Assembly (NCBI GenBank): GCA_934663595.1
Contig: CAKUKM010000009.1
Span: 1 to 64,000 of the forward strand
Direction of reading: 5' to 3'
Length of the DNA stretch: 64,000 bases
Origin: an uncultured Clostridia bacterium
Lineage (GTDB): Bacteria; Bacillota; Clostridia; Christensenellales; Aristaeellaceae
Position numbers and translations under genes: made by a program
Part shown: piece after piece, positions 1 through 7,932 of the stretch
Numbering within the stretch: position 1 is the first letter of the stretch
Layout of the letters: each line of letters begins with the position of its first letter
Notes under the pieces: generated by a model
Told to the model about the DNA's origin: nothing
Database searches by the model: none
What the model saw: only the letters and a program-made list of their open reading frames with translations

Positions 1-99
1 GCGTCTAACTCATTCGAATCTGACTGTTTCTTGTACAGTTTGTCTCTTATCTGTATCGTTTTCAAGGATCGCGCCGCAAGTGTCTCACTCGCTGACAGC
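1..99 (-). other. putative leader of an rRNA operon lying left of the window
   Basis: Read on the minus strand, the segment downstream of the promoter at 106-134 contains CCTTGAAAACGATACAG, which resembles the TTTGAAAAC-type leader that precedes 16S rRNA in many Firmicutes. No convincing coding region is present. The rRNA itself is not in the window, so this is an inference from leader style and promoter strength. Confidence 0.4.
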
Positions 100-105
100 T
101 TATTT

Positions 106-134
106 AGTATAGCAAAACGCAGTCCGTTTGTCAA
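106..134 (-). promoter_or_regulatory. sigma-A promoter firing leftward
   Basis: On the minus strand there is a TTGACA -35 (129-134), a 17-nt spacer and a TATACT -10 (106-111). It directs transcription out of the left edge of the window, probably into a stable RNA operon. Confidence 0.7.
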
Positions 135-232
135 CCCATATTTTGGTGTTTTCACCATTCATTTACGATTTTATACTTATCATGCGTTTTACGCGGTGTT
201 CGATTGGCGCATTTGCGCATGAAATCGCGTGC

Positions 233-261
233 TTGACAAGCTGCTGCGCGGGTGATACAAT
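233..261 (+). promoter_or_regulatory. sigma-A promoter of iorAB
   Basis: TTGACA (233-238), a 17-nt spacer and TACAAT (256-261). It lies about 85 nt before the iorA start. The leader holds an A+G-rich ribosome binding site at 331-337. Confidence 0.75.
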
Positions 262-347
262 AGATTTATCCGATACTATCCTCTTTCCGAATTTTGTTCG
301 GCAGGAGGTTTTTTTGCAGAAAGCGGTCGAAAAGGAGTGACCTGTAT

Positions 348-2078
348 ATGAAACGACTGATGCTCGGAAACGAGGCGATTGCGCGCGGCCTGTATGAGGC
401 GGGCGTGACGTTTGTGTCCTCCTACCCGGGCACGCCCAGCACGGAAATTACCGAATTTGCGGCGAAATACCCGGAAATTCACGCCGAATGGGCGCCGAAC
501 GAGAAGGTTGCCTATGAATCCGCGCTCGGCGCGTCGATTGCGGGCGCGCGCAGCGCCACGGCGATGAAGCACGTGGGCCTGAACGTGGCGGCCGATCCGA
601 TGTTTACCAGCGCGTACACCGGCATAAACGGCGGCTTTGTGGCGATCGTGGCCGACGATCCGGCGATGCATTCCTCGCAGAACGAGCAGGATTCGCGCCA
701 TTACGCGCGCGCGGCGAAGCTTCCGATGCTGGAGCCGTCCGACAGCGCCGAATGCCGCGATTTCACGGTGCAGGCGTTTGAGATTTCCGAACAGTTCGAC
801 ACGCCGGTGCTGATTCGCACGTGCACGCGCGTGGCGCACGCGCAGAACGCGGTGGACGAGCGGCCGCGCGCGGAGATCGCCGTTCGGCCGTATCAGAAGG
901 ACGCGCGCAAATACGTAATGGCGCCCGGCAACGCGATTCACCGGCATCCGATCGTAGAGGCGCGTTTGAGCGCGCTGGCGGAATACAGCGAGCAGAGCGC
1001 GCTGAACCGCGAGGAAATGGGCGATCGCGAGACGGGCTTCGTCTGTTCGGGCAGCTGCTACCTATATATAAAAGAAGTTTTTCCGAATGCGAGCGTATTG
1101 AAGCTGGGCATGACGCACCCGCTGCCGATGAAGAAGATTGCGGCGTTTGCGGAAAATGTGAATCGCCTGATCGTGGTGGAGGAGCTCGACGGCGTGATCG
1201 AAACCGAGCTGCGCGCGGCGGGCGTTCGCGTGGACGGCGGCAAGGATCTGTTTTCGAATCTCGGCGAGCTTTCGCAGGCGGCGATTCGCCGCGCGATGGG
1301 TGTTCCGGCCCCGGAGAGCGCGCGTTTGGACGATTCCATTCCGCCGCGGCCGCCGGTTATGTGCGCGGGCTGTCCGCATCGCGGCGTATTTTACACGCTG
1401 GGCAAAATGAAGCTGACGGTATTGGGCGACATCGGTTGCTACACGCTGGGCGCGGCGGCGCCGCTCGGCTCGCTGGAGACGTGCATTTGCATGGGCTCGT
1501 CGATTTCGTCGCTGCACGGCTTTGCGACGGTGCGGCCGGGCGAGCGCAATCGGACGGTTTGCGTAATCGGCGATTCGACGTTCCTGCATTCGGGAATCAC
1601 GAGTTTAACGAACATTGCCTACAACCAGAGCCGCGCGACGGTGTTGATTTTGGACAACTCGATCACGGGCATGACGGGGCATCAGCAGAACCCGGCCACG
1701 GGCTACACGCTTCAGATGGAGGCGGTGCCGCCGGTCAGTCTCGAAAGAGTTTGCGAGGCGGTGGGCATTCGGCGGGTACGCGTAGTGGACCCGGGCGATC
1801 TGGCGGCCTTGGAAGCGGCGCTTACTGAAGAGCTGGCGGCGGACGAGGCGAGCGTAATCATCTGCCGGCGGCCGTGCATGCTTTTGAAGACGGCGATCGT
1901 GCGTCCGGCGCTTTCGGTGGATGCGGAGAAGTGCCGCGGCTGCAAGAAGTGCATGAAGCTCGGCTGTCCGGCGATCAGCATTCAATCCGGGCATGCGGCG
2001 ATCGATCATGCGCAATGCGTGGGCTGCGGGCTATGCGGTCAGCTCTGCGCGTTCGGCGCGATCGGGGAGGCGAAATAA
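348..2078 (+). CDS. iorA: indolepyruvate:ferredoxin oxidoreductase, alpha subunit
   Basis: This is the large subunit of the anaerobic 2-oxoacid:ferredoxin oxidoreductase that decarboxylates aryl pyruvates from aromatic amino acid breakdown to aryl acetyl-CoA and reduces ferredoxin. The 576-residue length suits the family. The N-terminal pyruvate oxidoreductase domain includes SYPGTPSTE near residue 25. The thiamine diphosphate domain carries GDST near residue 408. The C-terminus has two 4Fe-4S motifs, CRGCKKCMKLGCP and CVGCGLCGQLC (about 529-567). The ATG at 348 is chosen because AAAGGAG ends ten nt upstream; the frame is open further upstream without a ribosome site. Its stop abuts the iorB start, so the two subunits are made from one message. 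Assignment is confident; which aryl pyruvate is preferred cannot be read from sequence. Confidence 0.95.
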   Translation: MKRLMLGNEAIARGLYEAGVTFVSSYPGTPSTEITEFAAKYPEIHAEWAPNEKVAYESALGASIAGARSATAMKHVGLNVAADPMFTSAYTGINGGFVAIVADDPAMHSSQNEQDSRHYARAAKLPMLEPSDSAECRDFTVQAFEISEQFDTPVLIRTCTRVAHAQNAVDERPRAEIAVRPYQKDARKYVMAPGNAIHRHPIVEARLSALAEYSEQSALNREEMGDRETGFVCSGSCYLYIKEVFPNASVLKLGMTHPLPMKKIAAFAENVNRLIVVEELDGVIETELRAAGVRVDGGKDLFSNLGELSQAAIRRAMGVPAPESARLDDSIPPRPPVMCAGCPHRGVFYTLGKMKLTVLGDIGCYTLGAAAPLGSLETCICMGSSISSLHGFATVRPGERNRTVCVIGDSTFLHSGITSLTNIAYNQSRATVLILDNSITGMTGHQQNPATGYTLQMEAVPPVSLERVCEAVGIRRVRVVDPGDLAALEAALTEELAADEASVIICRRPCMLLKTAIVRPALSVDAEKCRGCKKCMKLGCPAISIQSGHAAIDHAQCVGCGLCGQLCAFGAIGEAK

Positions 2079-2654
2079 ATGAACACGGTTTCGATGATGA
2101 TTGTCGGCGTTGGCGGTCAGGGCACGCTTCTGGCATCGCGCGTAATTGGCGATGTGCTGCTTTCGAGCGGATATGACGTCAAGCTCAGCGAGGTACACGG
2201 CATGTCGCAGCGCGGCGGTTCGGTTGTGACGTATGTGCGCTACGGCGATCGGGTTTACTCGCCCATTGTAGAGGAAGGCGAGGCGGATCTGATTCTGGCC
2301 TTTGAGCCTTTGGAGGCTGCGCGGTGGCTGCCGCGTTTGAAAAAGGGCGGAACGATTCTGGTCAACGCGCGTCCGGTACTGCCGATGCCGGTAATCACCG
2401 GGCAAGCGGCATATCCGGAGGATCTGATTGCGAAGCTCGCCGCGCGGGCGAACGTCGTTGCGCTCGACGCGCTGGCGCTGGCGGAGCGCGCAGGCACGGC
2501 GAAGGCGGTAAACGTTGTGCTGCTCGGTCGGCTTTCGCGGATGCTTCCGGAATTCCCGGAGTCGCTCTGGCTATCGGCCCTCCAAAAGTACGTAAAGCCC
2601 CAATTCCTCTCCACGAACCTCTCCGCCTTCCACTCTGGCAAGGCTGAGCCTTGA
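2079..2654 (+). CDS. iorB: indolepyruvate:ferredoxin oxidoreductase, beta subunit
   Basis: Small subunit of the IorAB complex, 191 residues, a pyruvate ferredoxin oxidoreductase gamma-type domain. It shows VGVGGQGTLLASR at the N-terminus and the family's EVHGMSQRGG segment near residue 45. The start codon directly follows the iorA stop codon, which implies translational coupling. The stop codon lies inside the first copy of a tandem hairpin repeat that begins at 2641, so the repeat reaches into the last few codons. The C-terminal residues before it still look like a normal IorB ending. The pair shares the promoter at 233-261, and the strong hairpin at 2928-2958 probably ends the transcript. 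Confidence 0.93.
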   Translation: MNTVSMMIVGVGGQGTLLASRVIGDVLLSSGYDVKLSEVHGMSQRGGSVVTYVRYGDRVYSPIVEEGEADLILAFEPLEAARWLPRLKKGGTILVNARPVLPMPVITGQAAYPEDLIAKLAARANVVALDALALAERAGTAKAVNVVLLGRLSRMLPEFPESLWLSALQKYVKPQFLSTNLSAFHSGKAEP

Positions 2655-2750
2655 CTCAGTTGCTGCCGCGCTTGATCGGGACGATTTTGAGTCGGATAGC
2701 GACTCAAAATCTGGGTGACTGGCAATTGGAACTTTGTTCCCATTGCGCCA
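2641..2750 (+). repeat. GATAG-loop hairpin repeat, copy A
   Basis: First of two tandem 110-bp units. The core is a perfect 12-bp stem, GATTTTGAGTCG (2683-2694) with CGACTCAAAATC (2700-2711), closed by the loop GATAG. It starts inside the end of iorB and continues directly into copy B. A third copy lies at 15555-15682, so this is a dispersed family. Confidence 0.85.
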
Positions 2751-2856
2751 AGGCTGAGCCTTGACCCAGTTGCTGCCGCGCTTAATCGGGACGATTTTGA
2801 GTCGGATAGCGACTCAAAATCTGGGTGGCCGGCAATTGGAACTTTGCACCCATTGC
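2751..2856 (+). repeat. GATAG-loop hairpin repeat, copy B
   Basis: Second tandem unit, differing from copy A by a few substitutions outside the stem. The 12-bp stem (2793-2804 with 2810-2821) and the GATAG loop are unchanged. There is no T-run after the hairpin, so by itself it does not look like a standard intrinsic terminator. Confidence 0.85.
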
Positions 2857-2927
2857 ACCGCTCGCTGCGCCGCCGTGGTGGCGGCTTGCGCGCTGGGTTT
2901 TTGGGTTGTTCGTTTTCGTTTACGGGG

Positions 2928-2958
2928 TGCAGCGCCATTTTTTGGCGCTGCATTTTTT
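2928..2958. terminator. bidirectional intrinsic terminator
   Basis: TGCAGCGCCA (2928-2937) pairs perfectly with TGGCGCTGCA (2943-2952) and is followed by six T. It ends the iorAB transcript on the plus strand. The minus-strand gene ending at 2957 runs into the same hairpin. Confidence 0.85.
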
Positions 2959-3538
2959 ATAGTTTTTGGCTGTACAGGCCGTGCTGGGTGCAATACCAAT
3001 AGAGCGTGCCGTGCTGGTACGGCAGGCGGAATTCGAGATTCCATTCGGGATAGAGGCGCTTCACGATGGCCGTATCGCCCGTGAGCAATGCGGCGAACGC
3101 CACGAAATGCTCTCTCGTCATCGGATGCGCGCCCGCAATCAGCCATTCGCCGTCGTTTTTTTCGCAGACAAGCGCATGCGCCTCGTCCGCGTTTTGCGCC
3201 TTCAGGGCTGCGAGGCGCTGGCCGCAGCAATGCACGCGCGCGCCGTCGGTGGAAAGCGCGATATTGCCGCAGGTCGGGCAAACGTAAAACGCGCAGCGCC
3301 TCATATTGCCGTTTGCGGCGCGATTTTCTCTGGATTCGCCGCGCAGCAGCGCCTCGGCGTCGGTATCCAGCGCGTCGCAAATCGGGGCGAGCAGCGCCGG
3401 GTCGGGCGCGCCGCAGCCGCGCTCCCATTTGGAAACCGCCTTATCGCTGACGCCGATTTTCTCGGCGAGCGCGCGCTGCGTAAGGCCCTTGCGCAGACGA
3501 AGGCGGCGAATCAGCATTCCCATCTTGATTGGATCCAT
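2957..3538 (-). CDS. XRE-family regulator with C-terminal desulfoferrodoxin-like zinc/iron domain
   Basis: A 193-residue protein with an N-terminal helix-turn-helix of the XRE type (residues 5-60, with GLTQRALAEKIGVSDKAVSK). After a short linker comes a cysteine cluster, CPTCG near residue 86 and HCCG near residue 103, as in a desulforedoxin-like ribbon. The C-terminal half has HPMTREH and a YCTQHGLY ending that recall superoxide-reductase metal ligands. A role as a redox- or metal-responsive DNA-binding protein is an inference. I chose the ATG at 3538 because the ribosome site AGGAGGG is then six nt away; the ATG six nt upstream overlaps that site. It is divergent from the ROK gene and may share its control region. 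Confidence 0.8.
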   Translation of the reverse strand: MDPIKMGMLIRRLRLRKGLTQRALAEKIGVSDKAVSKWERGCGAPDPALLAPICDALDTDAEALLRGESRENRAANGNMRRCAFYVCPTCGNIALSTDGARVHCCGQRLAALKAQNADEAHALVCEKNDGEWLIAGAHPMTREHFVAFAALLTGDTAIVKRLYPEWNLEFRLPYQHGTLYWYCTQHGLYSQKL

Positions 3539-3619
3539 ATTCATCCCTCCTGTCGCCTTGATTCTACCGCGCAAGCGCGCGAAAATCAACCGACGCTGCG
3601 TAGAGCGCGGCTTTTGCGC

Positions 3620-3648
3620 TTGCAATGCGGGCGCATATCTGCTACACT
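3620..3648 (+). promoter_or_regulatory. sigma-A promoter of the ROK gene
   Basis: TTGCAA (3620-3625), a 17-nt spacer and TACACT (3643-3648), 20 nt before the start codon of the ROK gene. The segment TTTGGAGG follows as its ribosome site. Confidence 0.6.
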
Positions 3649-3668
3649 ATAATTTGGAGGCGTTTTCC

Positions 3669-4790
3669 ATGAAAAAGGGCATGAATCATCTTCAGCAGAA
3701 GCAATACAATCGCGGCCTCATCTTTCAGGGCATCGTCACGCGCGATGAATCGTCGCGCTGCGTGCTGGCGCGCAAGAGCGGCCTGACCAAGATGACGCTG
3801 AGCAATATCATTTCCGAATTCATCGATATGGGCTATGTGATGGAGGATCCGACCGCGCCAGCGAGCGCGCGCAACATTGCGCAGCGGCTGATTCTGTCGC
3901 CGGACGCGCCGAAAATCGCGGGCGTATTGATTTACCGCACGTATATCGCCGCCGTTCTTTGCGATTACCGGATGCAGGTGCTGCGCTCAAAGCGCGTGGA
4001 GCTGACCGAATTTAACGAGCAATCCCTGATGGAAACGGCGTTTGCGGCGCTGGACGAGGTGATCGCGGGCGTGCATCCCATCGCAGGAATCGGCGTAAGC
4101 GCAATCGGGCCGCTGGACAACCAGCGCGGCGTGCTGCTGAATCCGCCGCGCTTCTGCGGCGTGCACGACGTGCCGATCGTGGATCTGTTCGCCGAGCGCT
4201 ATCATCTGCCGGTCTATCTCGGCCATCATCACGACAACATGGCGCTGGCCGAAAAGTTTTACGGTGCGGGCCGACCGTATCACGATTTTCTGTTTTTCAA
4301 CACCGATGGAATCAACCTGAGCATCGTAACCGGCCATGAGCTGCTCTCGTCGTTCAGCGGATTCCCGTGCGATCTGGAGCATTTCAGCGTGCAATTCAGC
4401 GGCGGCGCGTGCATCGGCGCGAACGACGGCTCCTGCGGAAACGTCGGCTGCCTCGGCAATTACCTCGATTTTCGCCGCGCGGCCGCCGAGGGCACGATGG
4501 ACGCGCAGCTCGAAATCGTGACCACGCTGTTTACCACGCTGGTCAATCTCCTGAATCCGCAGGCGATCATACTGGGCGACGACGCGCACTTCATCAGCGA
4601 GGAAAACCTCGCGCGCATCGAGCGGGAGCTGAACGAGCGGTTCTATCTGCATCGCTATCGCCATGTGGACGTAATGCACGCGCAGCGGCGCGAGGATCTG
4701 GAGGTGGCCGCGAGCGTGATCGGCGTAATCGCCGAAACGTTCAAGGGCAACCTCCTGTTTGATTACGGCATCCGAAATCGCGAAAAATAG
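3669..4790 (+). CDS. ROK-family transcriptional regulator (NagC/XylR type)
   Basis: A 373-residue protein. The N-terminal winged helix region (about 18-60) includes SRCVLARKSGLTKMTLSNI. It is followed by a ROK sugar-binding/actin-like domain. The ROK zinc motif is present as CGNVGCLGNY near residue 255. The normal N-terminal kinase phosphate loop (DxGxT) is not seen, which favours a repressor rather than a sugar kinase. The ATG at 3669 follows TTTGGAGG with good spacing; the frame stays open far upstream across the divergent regulator without a better start. No sugar operon lies directly next to it, so its targets are unknown. Confidence 0.85.
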   Translation: MKKGMNHLQQKQYNRGLIFQGIVTRDESSRCVLARKSGLTKMTLSNIISEFIDMGYVMEDPTAPASARNIAQRLILSPDAPKIAGVLIYRTYIAAVLCDYRMQVLRSKRVELTEFNEQSLMETAFAALDEVIAGVHPIAGIGVSAIGPLDNQRGVLLNPPRFCGVHDVPIVDLFAERYHLPVYLGHHHDNMALAEKFYGAGRPYHDFLFFNTDGINLSIVTGHELLSSFSGFPCDLEHFSVQFSGGACIGANDGSCGNVGCLGNYLDFRRAAAEGTMDAQLEIVTTLFTTLVNLLNPQAIILGDDAHFISEENLARIERELNERFYLHRYRHVDVMHAQRREDLEVAASVIGVIAETFKGNLLFDYGIRNREK

Positions 4791-4864
4791 CCCGCGCGAT
4801 GGAACTCTTTGGCATGGCCCTTCGTCTAAACAGTCAAATGGTTTGGAAGAAAGGGTGAATTAGA

Positions 4865-5701
4865 ATGAGGAAACTGCTTTCCCTGCTGCTGTGCGCGCTT
4901 TTGATCGCGCTTCCCCTGTCCGTAAACGCTGAATCCGCCTCCAACGGTCCGGTTCAGATTGAAAACGGCGCGACTATCGATCTCGACGGCGACGGAACCG
5001 ACGAGCCGATCGCATTCGCGGAGGAAAGAGACGAATATGGCGACGGCAAATTTACATTGACCGTGGGCGGTGCCACCGTATCGCAGGAAAACTGCATCTC
5101 GCTCGGCGGCGAGCTGTACGCGTTTTCGCTGACGCGTCCCGGCTCCGATACGCCTTGGGGCACGCTGCTGATGCCGTTTGAATACGGCCCGAGCGACGAT
5201 CCGGTCAGCTATTGCTATCTCTACACCAACGGAACGCTCTATTCCATCGGCAAGATCGAAGCGCTGCCGACCTCGATGCATCTGAACGGCGAGCTGATTG
5301 AAACCACCGTTCGCTGCGACATTCTGGGCACCTGGGGCCGCGCGGCTGCCTACAAAATCGCCTACGGCTATTCGATGAACGGCGAGAACTACGTCTCCAC
5401 CTACGCGATCTGCGAAATCCCGCGCGACATTTACCCCATGGGCCTGATCGCCGAGACGAAGATCGATCTGCCCCTGCAGGCGAGCCGCACCGACGATACC
5501 GTCTCCGGTACGATTGCCGCGGGTGAAAAGATCGTATTCGCCGCGACCGATAATCTGCATTGGGTTTACGCCTCCAGCCTCGACGGCACGGTTTCCGGCT
5601 GGTTCTACGGCGACTATTCCGATTATCCCGCCACGATTCGCGTAAGCGGCAAGACCGTCAACGCCGACGATGCGTTCGCCGACCTGATGTACGCGGACTA
5701 A
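4865..5701 (+). CDS. secreted protein with a calcium-type DxDGDG motif
   Basis: A 278-residue protein of unknown function. It starts with a classic signal peptide (MRKLLSLLLCALLIALPLSV, cleavage near ASA/NAE). Soon after is DLDGDGTDEP, a VCBS/dockerin-like calcium loop. The remainder is beta-rich. A segment near residues 205-245 (SGTIAAGEKIVF, VSGWFYGDY) looks like a bacterial SH3-type fold. GAAAGGGTGAATTAGA precedes the ATG. It is probably extracellular or wall-associated. It stands alone, and the first copy of a duplicated terminator-like hairpin follows 17 nt after its stop. Confidence 0.7.
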   Translation: MRKLLSLLLCALLIALPLSVNAESASNGPVQIENGATIDLDGDGTDEPIAFAEERDEYGDGKFTLTVGGATVSQENCISLGGELYAFSLTRPGSDTPWGTLLMPFEYGPSDDPVSYCYLYTNGTLYSIGKIEALPTSMHLNGELIETTVRCDILGTWGRAAAYKIAYGYSMNGENYVSTYAICEIPRDIYPMGLIAETKIDLPLQASRTDDTVSGTIAAGEKIVFAATDNLHWVYASSLDGTVSGWFYGDYSDYPATIRVSGKTVNADDAFADLMYAD

Positions 5702-5718
5702 ATTCCATATCTGCAATG

Positions 5719-5748
5719 CTGCGAAGGAGCAAAACCGCTCCCTCGCAG
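5719..5748. repeat. left flanking duplicate of mosaic hairpin element 1
   Basis: A 30-nt terminator-like hairpin with arms built from CTGCGA-GGAGC and GCTCC-TCGCAG. The same sequence recurs at 6091-6121 with one extra A, on the other side of the element. This left copy has no T-run after it because the element starts immediately. Confidence 0.8.
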
Positions 5749-6090
5749 CAGCTTGTCAAAAAAGTCTTTTTGACAAGCTGGTGGACGGGGGAGCAAGCTC
5801 CCCCGCCACTGCCACCCCCACGGTGCCGCGTCAAAATCTTCGATTTTGCCGTCGGCAGTTTCGCCTTCGGCGAAACCTGAAAACCCTTTGGGTTTTCAGC
5901 CTTTACCAGATTTTGCTTGAGTCTTTCAGACTCCGGCCGCAAAATCTGCAAGGTAGCTATTTTCTCTCCGGGAAATGGGATTTCCCTGCGATAAAATAGC
6001 CCCGAGCCCACCGTACACGCCGCTGGGCTCGATTTTAAGCTCGAGAGGGCTGCGGCCCTCTCGAGCTCTCCTGAGTTTTTCGGCAGTCCG
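5749..6090 (+). repeat. mosaic hairpin element, copy 1
   Basis: A non-coding element made of at least eight consecutive inverted repeats: H1 5750-5779, H2 5787-5804, H3 5832-5848 (CAAAATC TTC GATTTTG), H4 5858-5876 (GTTTCGCC TTC GGCGAAAC), H5 5877-5899, H6 5907-5948 with an inner hairpin, H7 5956-6000 with an inner hairpin, and H8 6039-6066. A related copy in opposite orientation lies at 8410-8755. Short open frames across it are products of the repeat and share the same translation in both copies. I do not recognise a named family. Confidence 0.85.
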
Positions 6091-6121
6091 CTGCGAAGGA
6101 GCAAAAACCGCTCCCTCGCAG
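6091..6121. repeat. right flanking duplicate of element 1, terminator with T-run
   Basis: The same hairpin as 5719-5748 with one additional A in the loop, here followed by TTTTTT (6122-6127). This copy therefore looks like an intact intrinsic terminator, possibly the original terminator of the secreted-protein gene at 4865-5701. Confidence 0.75.
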
Positions 6122-6203
6122 TTTTTTCGTCCTAACGCATTCTTCAAAATCGCCCCGGATTGGCGCGATGAGGTTAAAATCCGATGAAATCAGTCGGGAT
6201 TGA

Positions 6204-6232
6204 TTGACGAATCGCGCGCGGAGTGCTACAAT
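6204..6232 (+). promoter_or_regulatory. sigma-A promoter of the Fe-S operon
   Basis: TTGACG (6204-6209), a 17-nt spacer and TACAAT (6227-6232), about 60 nt before the rrf2 start. An Rrf2-type protein usually controls its own operon, so an operator is expected here, but I cannot define it. Confidence 0.65.
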
Positions 6233-6292
6233 ACGATTCGGAAAGCCCGAGTAAAAAGGTCGGAATTCTTTCCTGAACGGGAGGTGGCGCTG

Positions 6293-6721
6293 ATGAAGCT
6301 GTCGACGCGCGGACGCTACGGCATTCACGCGATGTACGATCTGGCCTGCAACGCAGACGCGGGGCCGCAGCCGATCAAGGCGATTGCCGAGCGCCAGGCG
6401 ATTCCGGAGGCCTATCTGGAGCAGCTGTTCGCGGTTTTAAAGCGCGATAAGCTGGTCACGAGCGTGCGCGGCGCGCAGGGCGGCTACATGCTGTCGCGCC
6501 CGCCGGGGGAAATTACCGTCGGCGACGTGCTGCGGTCGCTGGAGGGCGGCCTGAATCTGGTGGACTGCCTTACGGAGGAGGACGCGTGCGGCAAATCCTG
6601 CGCGTGCCCGACGCGAATCGTATGGCTGAAAATCCGCGACGGCCTGAACGCCATCGTGGACGGAATCACACTGACGGACATGATCGATGAATACACGCGC
6701 CTGAAGGCGCAGGGGGAATAA
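6293..6721 (+). CDS. Rrf2-family transcriptional regulator (IscR-like)
   Basis: A 142-residue winged-helix repressor of the Rrf2 family. It begins MKLSTRGRYGIHAMYDLA, the typical family opening, and has a recognition helix region near residues 28-50. Near residues 87-105 there are four cysteines (VDC, DAC, KSC, CAC), a spacing compatible with an IscR-type 2Fe-2S cluster. Position at the head of nifS-nifU supports a role as Fe-S-sensing regulator of cluster assembly. The ATG at 6293 follows GGGAGGTGGCGCTG; the frame is open upstream but has no ribosome site. Four nt separate it from nifS. Confidence 0.9.
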   Translation: MKLSTRGRYGIHAMYDLACNADAGPQPIKAIAERQAIPEAYLEQLFAVLKRDKLVTSVRGAQGGYMLSRPPGEITVGDVLRSLEGGLNLVDCLTEEDACGKSCACPTRIVWLKIRDGLNAIVDGITLTDMIDEYTRLKAQGE

Positions 6722-6724
6722 CAG

Positions 6725-7906
6725 ATGGAACGCATTTATATGGACAACGCGGCGACCACGCGCGTGACCGAGCCGGTTATGGAAGCGATGCAGCCGTATT
6801 TCTGCGAAATTTTCGGCAATCCCATGTCGATCCACGGCTTCGGCCGCGAATCGCGCATCGCCGTGGAAAAGGCGCGCAAGCAGGTGGCCGACGCCATCGG
6901 TGCAAAGCCGAACGAGATCTACTTCACCGGCTGCGGCACCGAGGCAGACAACTGGGCGGTGCGCGGCACGGCGTACGCCCGCAAGAACAAGGGCAAGCAC
7001 ATCATCACCTCGGCCATCGAGCACCACGCGATCCTGCACACCTGCCAGCAGCTGGAGCAGGAGGGCTTCGAGGTCACCTACGTTCCGGTCGATGAATTCG
7101 GCGTCATCCGCATGGACGAGCTGGAGCGCGCGATTCGCCCGGACACGATTCTGATCAGCGTCATGAGCGCGAACAACGAAATCGGCACGATTCAGCCGAT
7201 CGAGGAAATCGCGAAGCTCGCGCACGCGCACGGCATTCTCTTCCACACCGACGCGGTGCAGGCCATCGGCAGCATCCACTTCGACGTAAAGGCCATGGGC
7301 ATTGACATGCTTTCGATGTCCGGCCACAAATTCCATTCCCCGAAGGGCATCGGCGCGCTGTACATCCGCAACGGCGTTCGCATTCAGCGGCTGATGACCG
7401 GCGGCGCACAGGAGCGCACGCAGCGCCCGGGCACCGAAAACCTCGCGTCGATCGTCGGCATGGGCAAGGCGATTGAACTGGCGACCGCAAATATCGACCG
7501 CCACAACGCGCAGCTCTCTGCGGTTCGCGATCGCCTGATCGACCGAATCCTCGCGGAAATCCCGTACACGCGTCTGAACGGTCATCGCACGCAGCGCCTG
7601 CCGGGCAACTGCAACATCTCGTTCCAGTTCATCGAGGGCGAATCGCTGCTGCTGAGCCTGGATCTGAAGGGCGTCGCCGCGTCGTCCGGCTCGGCCTGCA
7701 CGTCCGGCTCGCTCGATCCGTCGCACGTGCTGCTGGCCATCGGCCTTCCGCACGAAATCGCGCACGGCTCGCTGCGCCTGTCGCTGAGCGAGGAAAACAC
7801 GCTCGAGCAGGCGGACAAGGTCGTGGACGCGCTGAAGGAAATCGTCGCGCGCCTGAGAAGCATGTCGCCCCTGTACGACGACTTCCTCGCGCAGCAGAAC
7901 CAGTAA
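6725..7906 (+). CDS. nifS: cysteine desulfurase, NifS/IscS type
   Basis: A PLP enzyme of 393 residues that takes sulfur from cysteine and passes it to the scaffold encoded next. It opens with IYMDNAATTRV. The PLP-binding lysine lies in SMSGHKFHSPKG (about residue 204). The catalytic cysteine is in SSGSACTSGSLDPSHVL near residue 325, in the short loop style of NifS/IscS group I enzymes. GTENLASIVG is also conserved. It sits four nt after rrf2 and 26 nt before the scaffold gene, forming an rrf2-nifS-nifU operon for Fe-S cluster assembly in the cytoplasm. Confidence 0.95.
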   Translation: MERIYMDNAATTRVTEPVMEAMQPYFCEIFGNPMSIHGFGRESRIAVEKARKQVADAIGAKPNEIYFTGCGTEADNWAVRGTAYARKNKGKHIITSAIEHHAILHTCQQLEQEGFEVTYVPVDEFGVIRMDELERAIRPDTILISVMSANNEIGTIQPIEEIAKLAHAHGILFHTDAVQAIGSIHFDVKAMGIDMLSMSGHKFHSPKGIGALYIRNGVRIQRLMTGGAQERTQRPGTENLASIVGMGKAIELATANIDRHNAQLSAVRDRLIDRILAEIPYTRLNGHRTQRLPGNCNISFQFIEGESLLLSLDLKGVAASSGSACTSGSLDPSHVLLAIGLPHEIAHGSLRLSLSEENTLEQADKVVDALKEIVARLRSMSPLYDDFLAQQNQ

Positions 7907-7932
7907 TTGCAAATAAGAAGGAGGAATCCTGA

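Noticed and set aside
2079..2654. Possible truncation of iorB by the hairpin repeat.
   Set aside because: The length and the last residues before the repeat look normal for the family, so the repeat only supplies the final codons and the stop.
2641..2856. Tandem 110-bp units considered as a CRISPR-like array.
   Set aside because: Only two units, no spacers of varied sequence, and no cas genes.
5781..5999. Open frame across hairpin element 1, similar to one at 8520-8807 on the other strand.
   Set aside because: The similarity of the two products is due to the repeated DNA itself. There is no ribosome site, and the sequence is dominated by inverted repeats.
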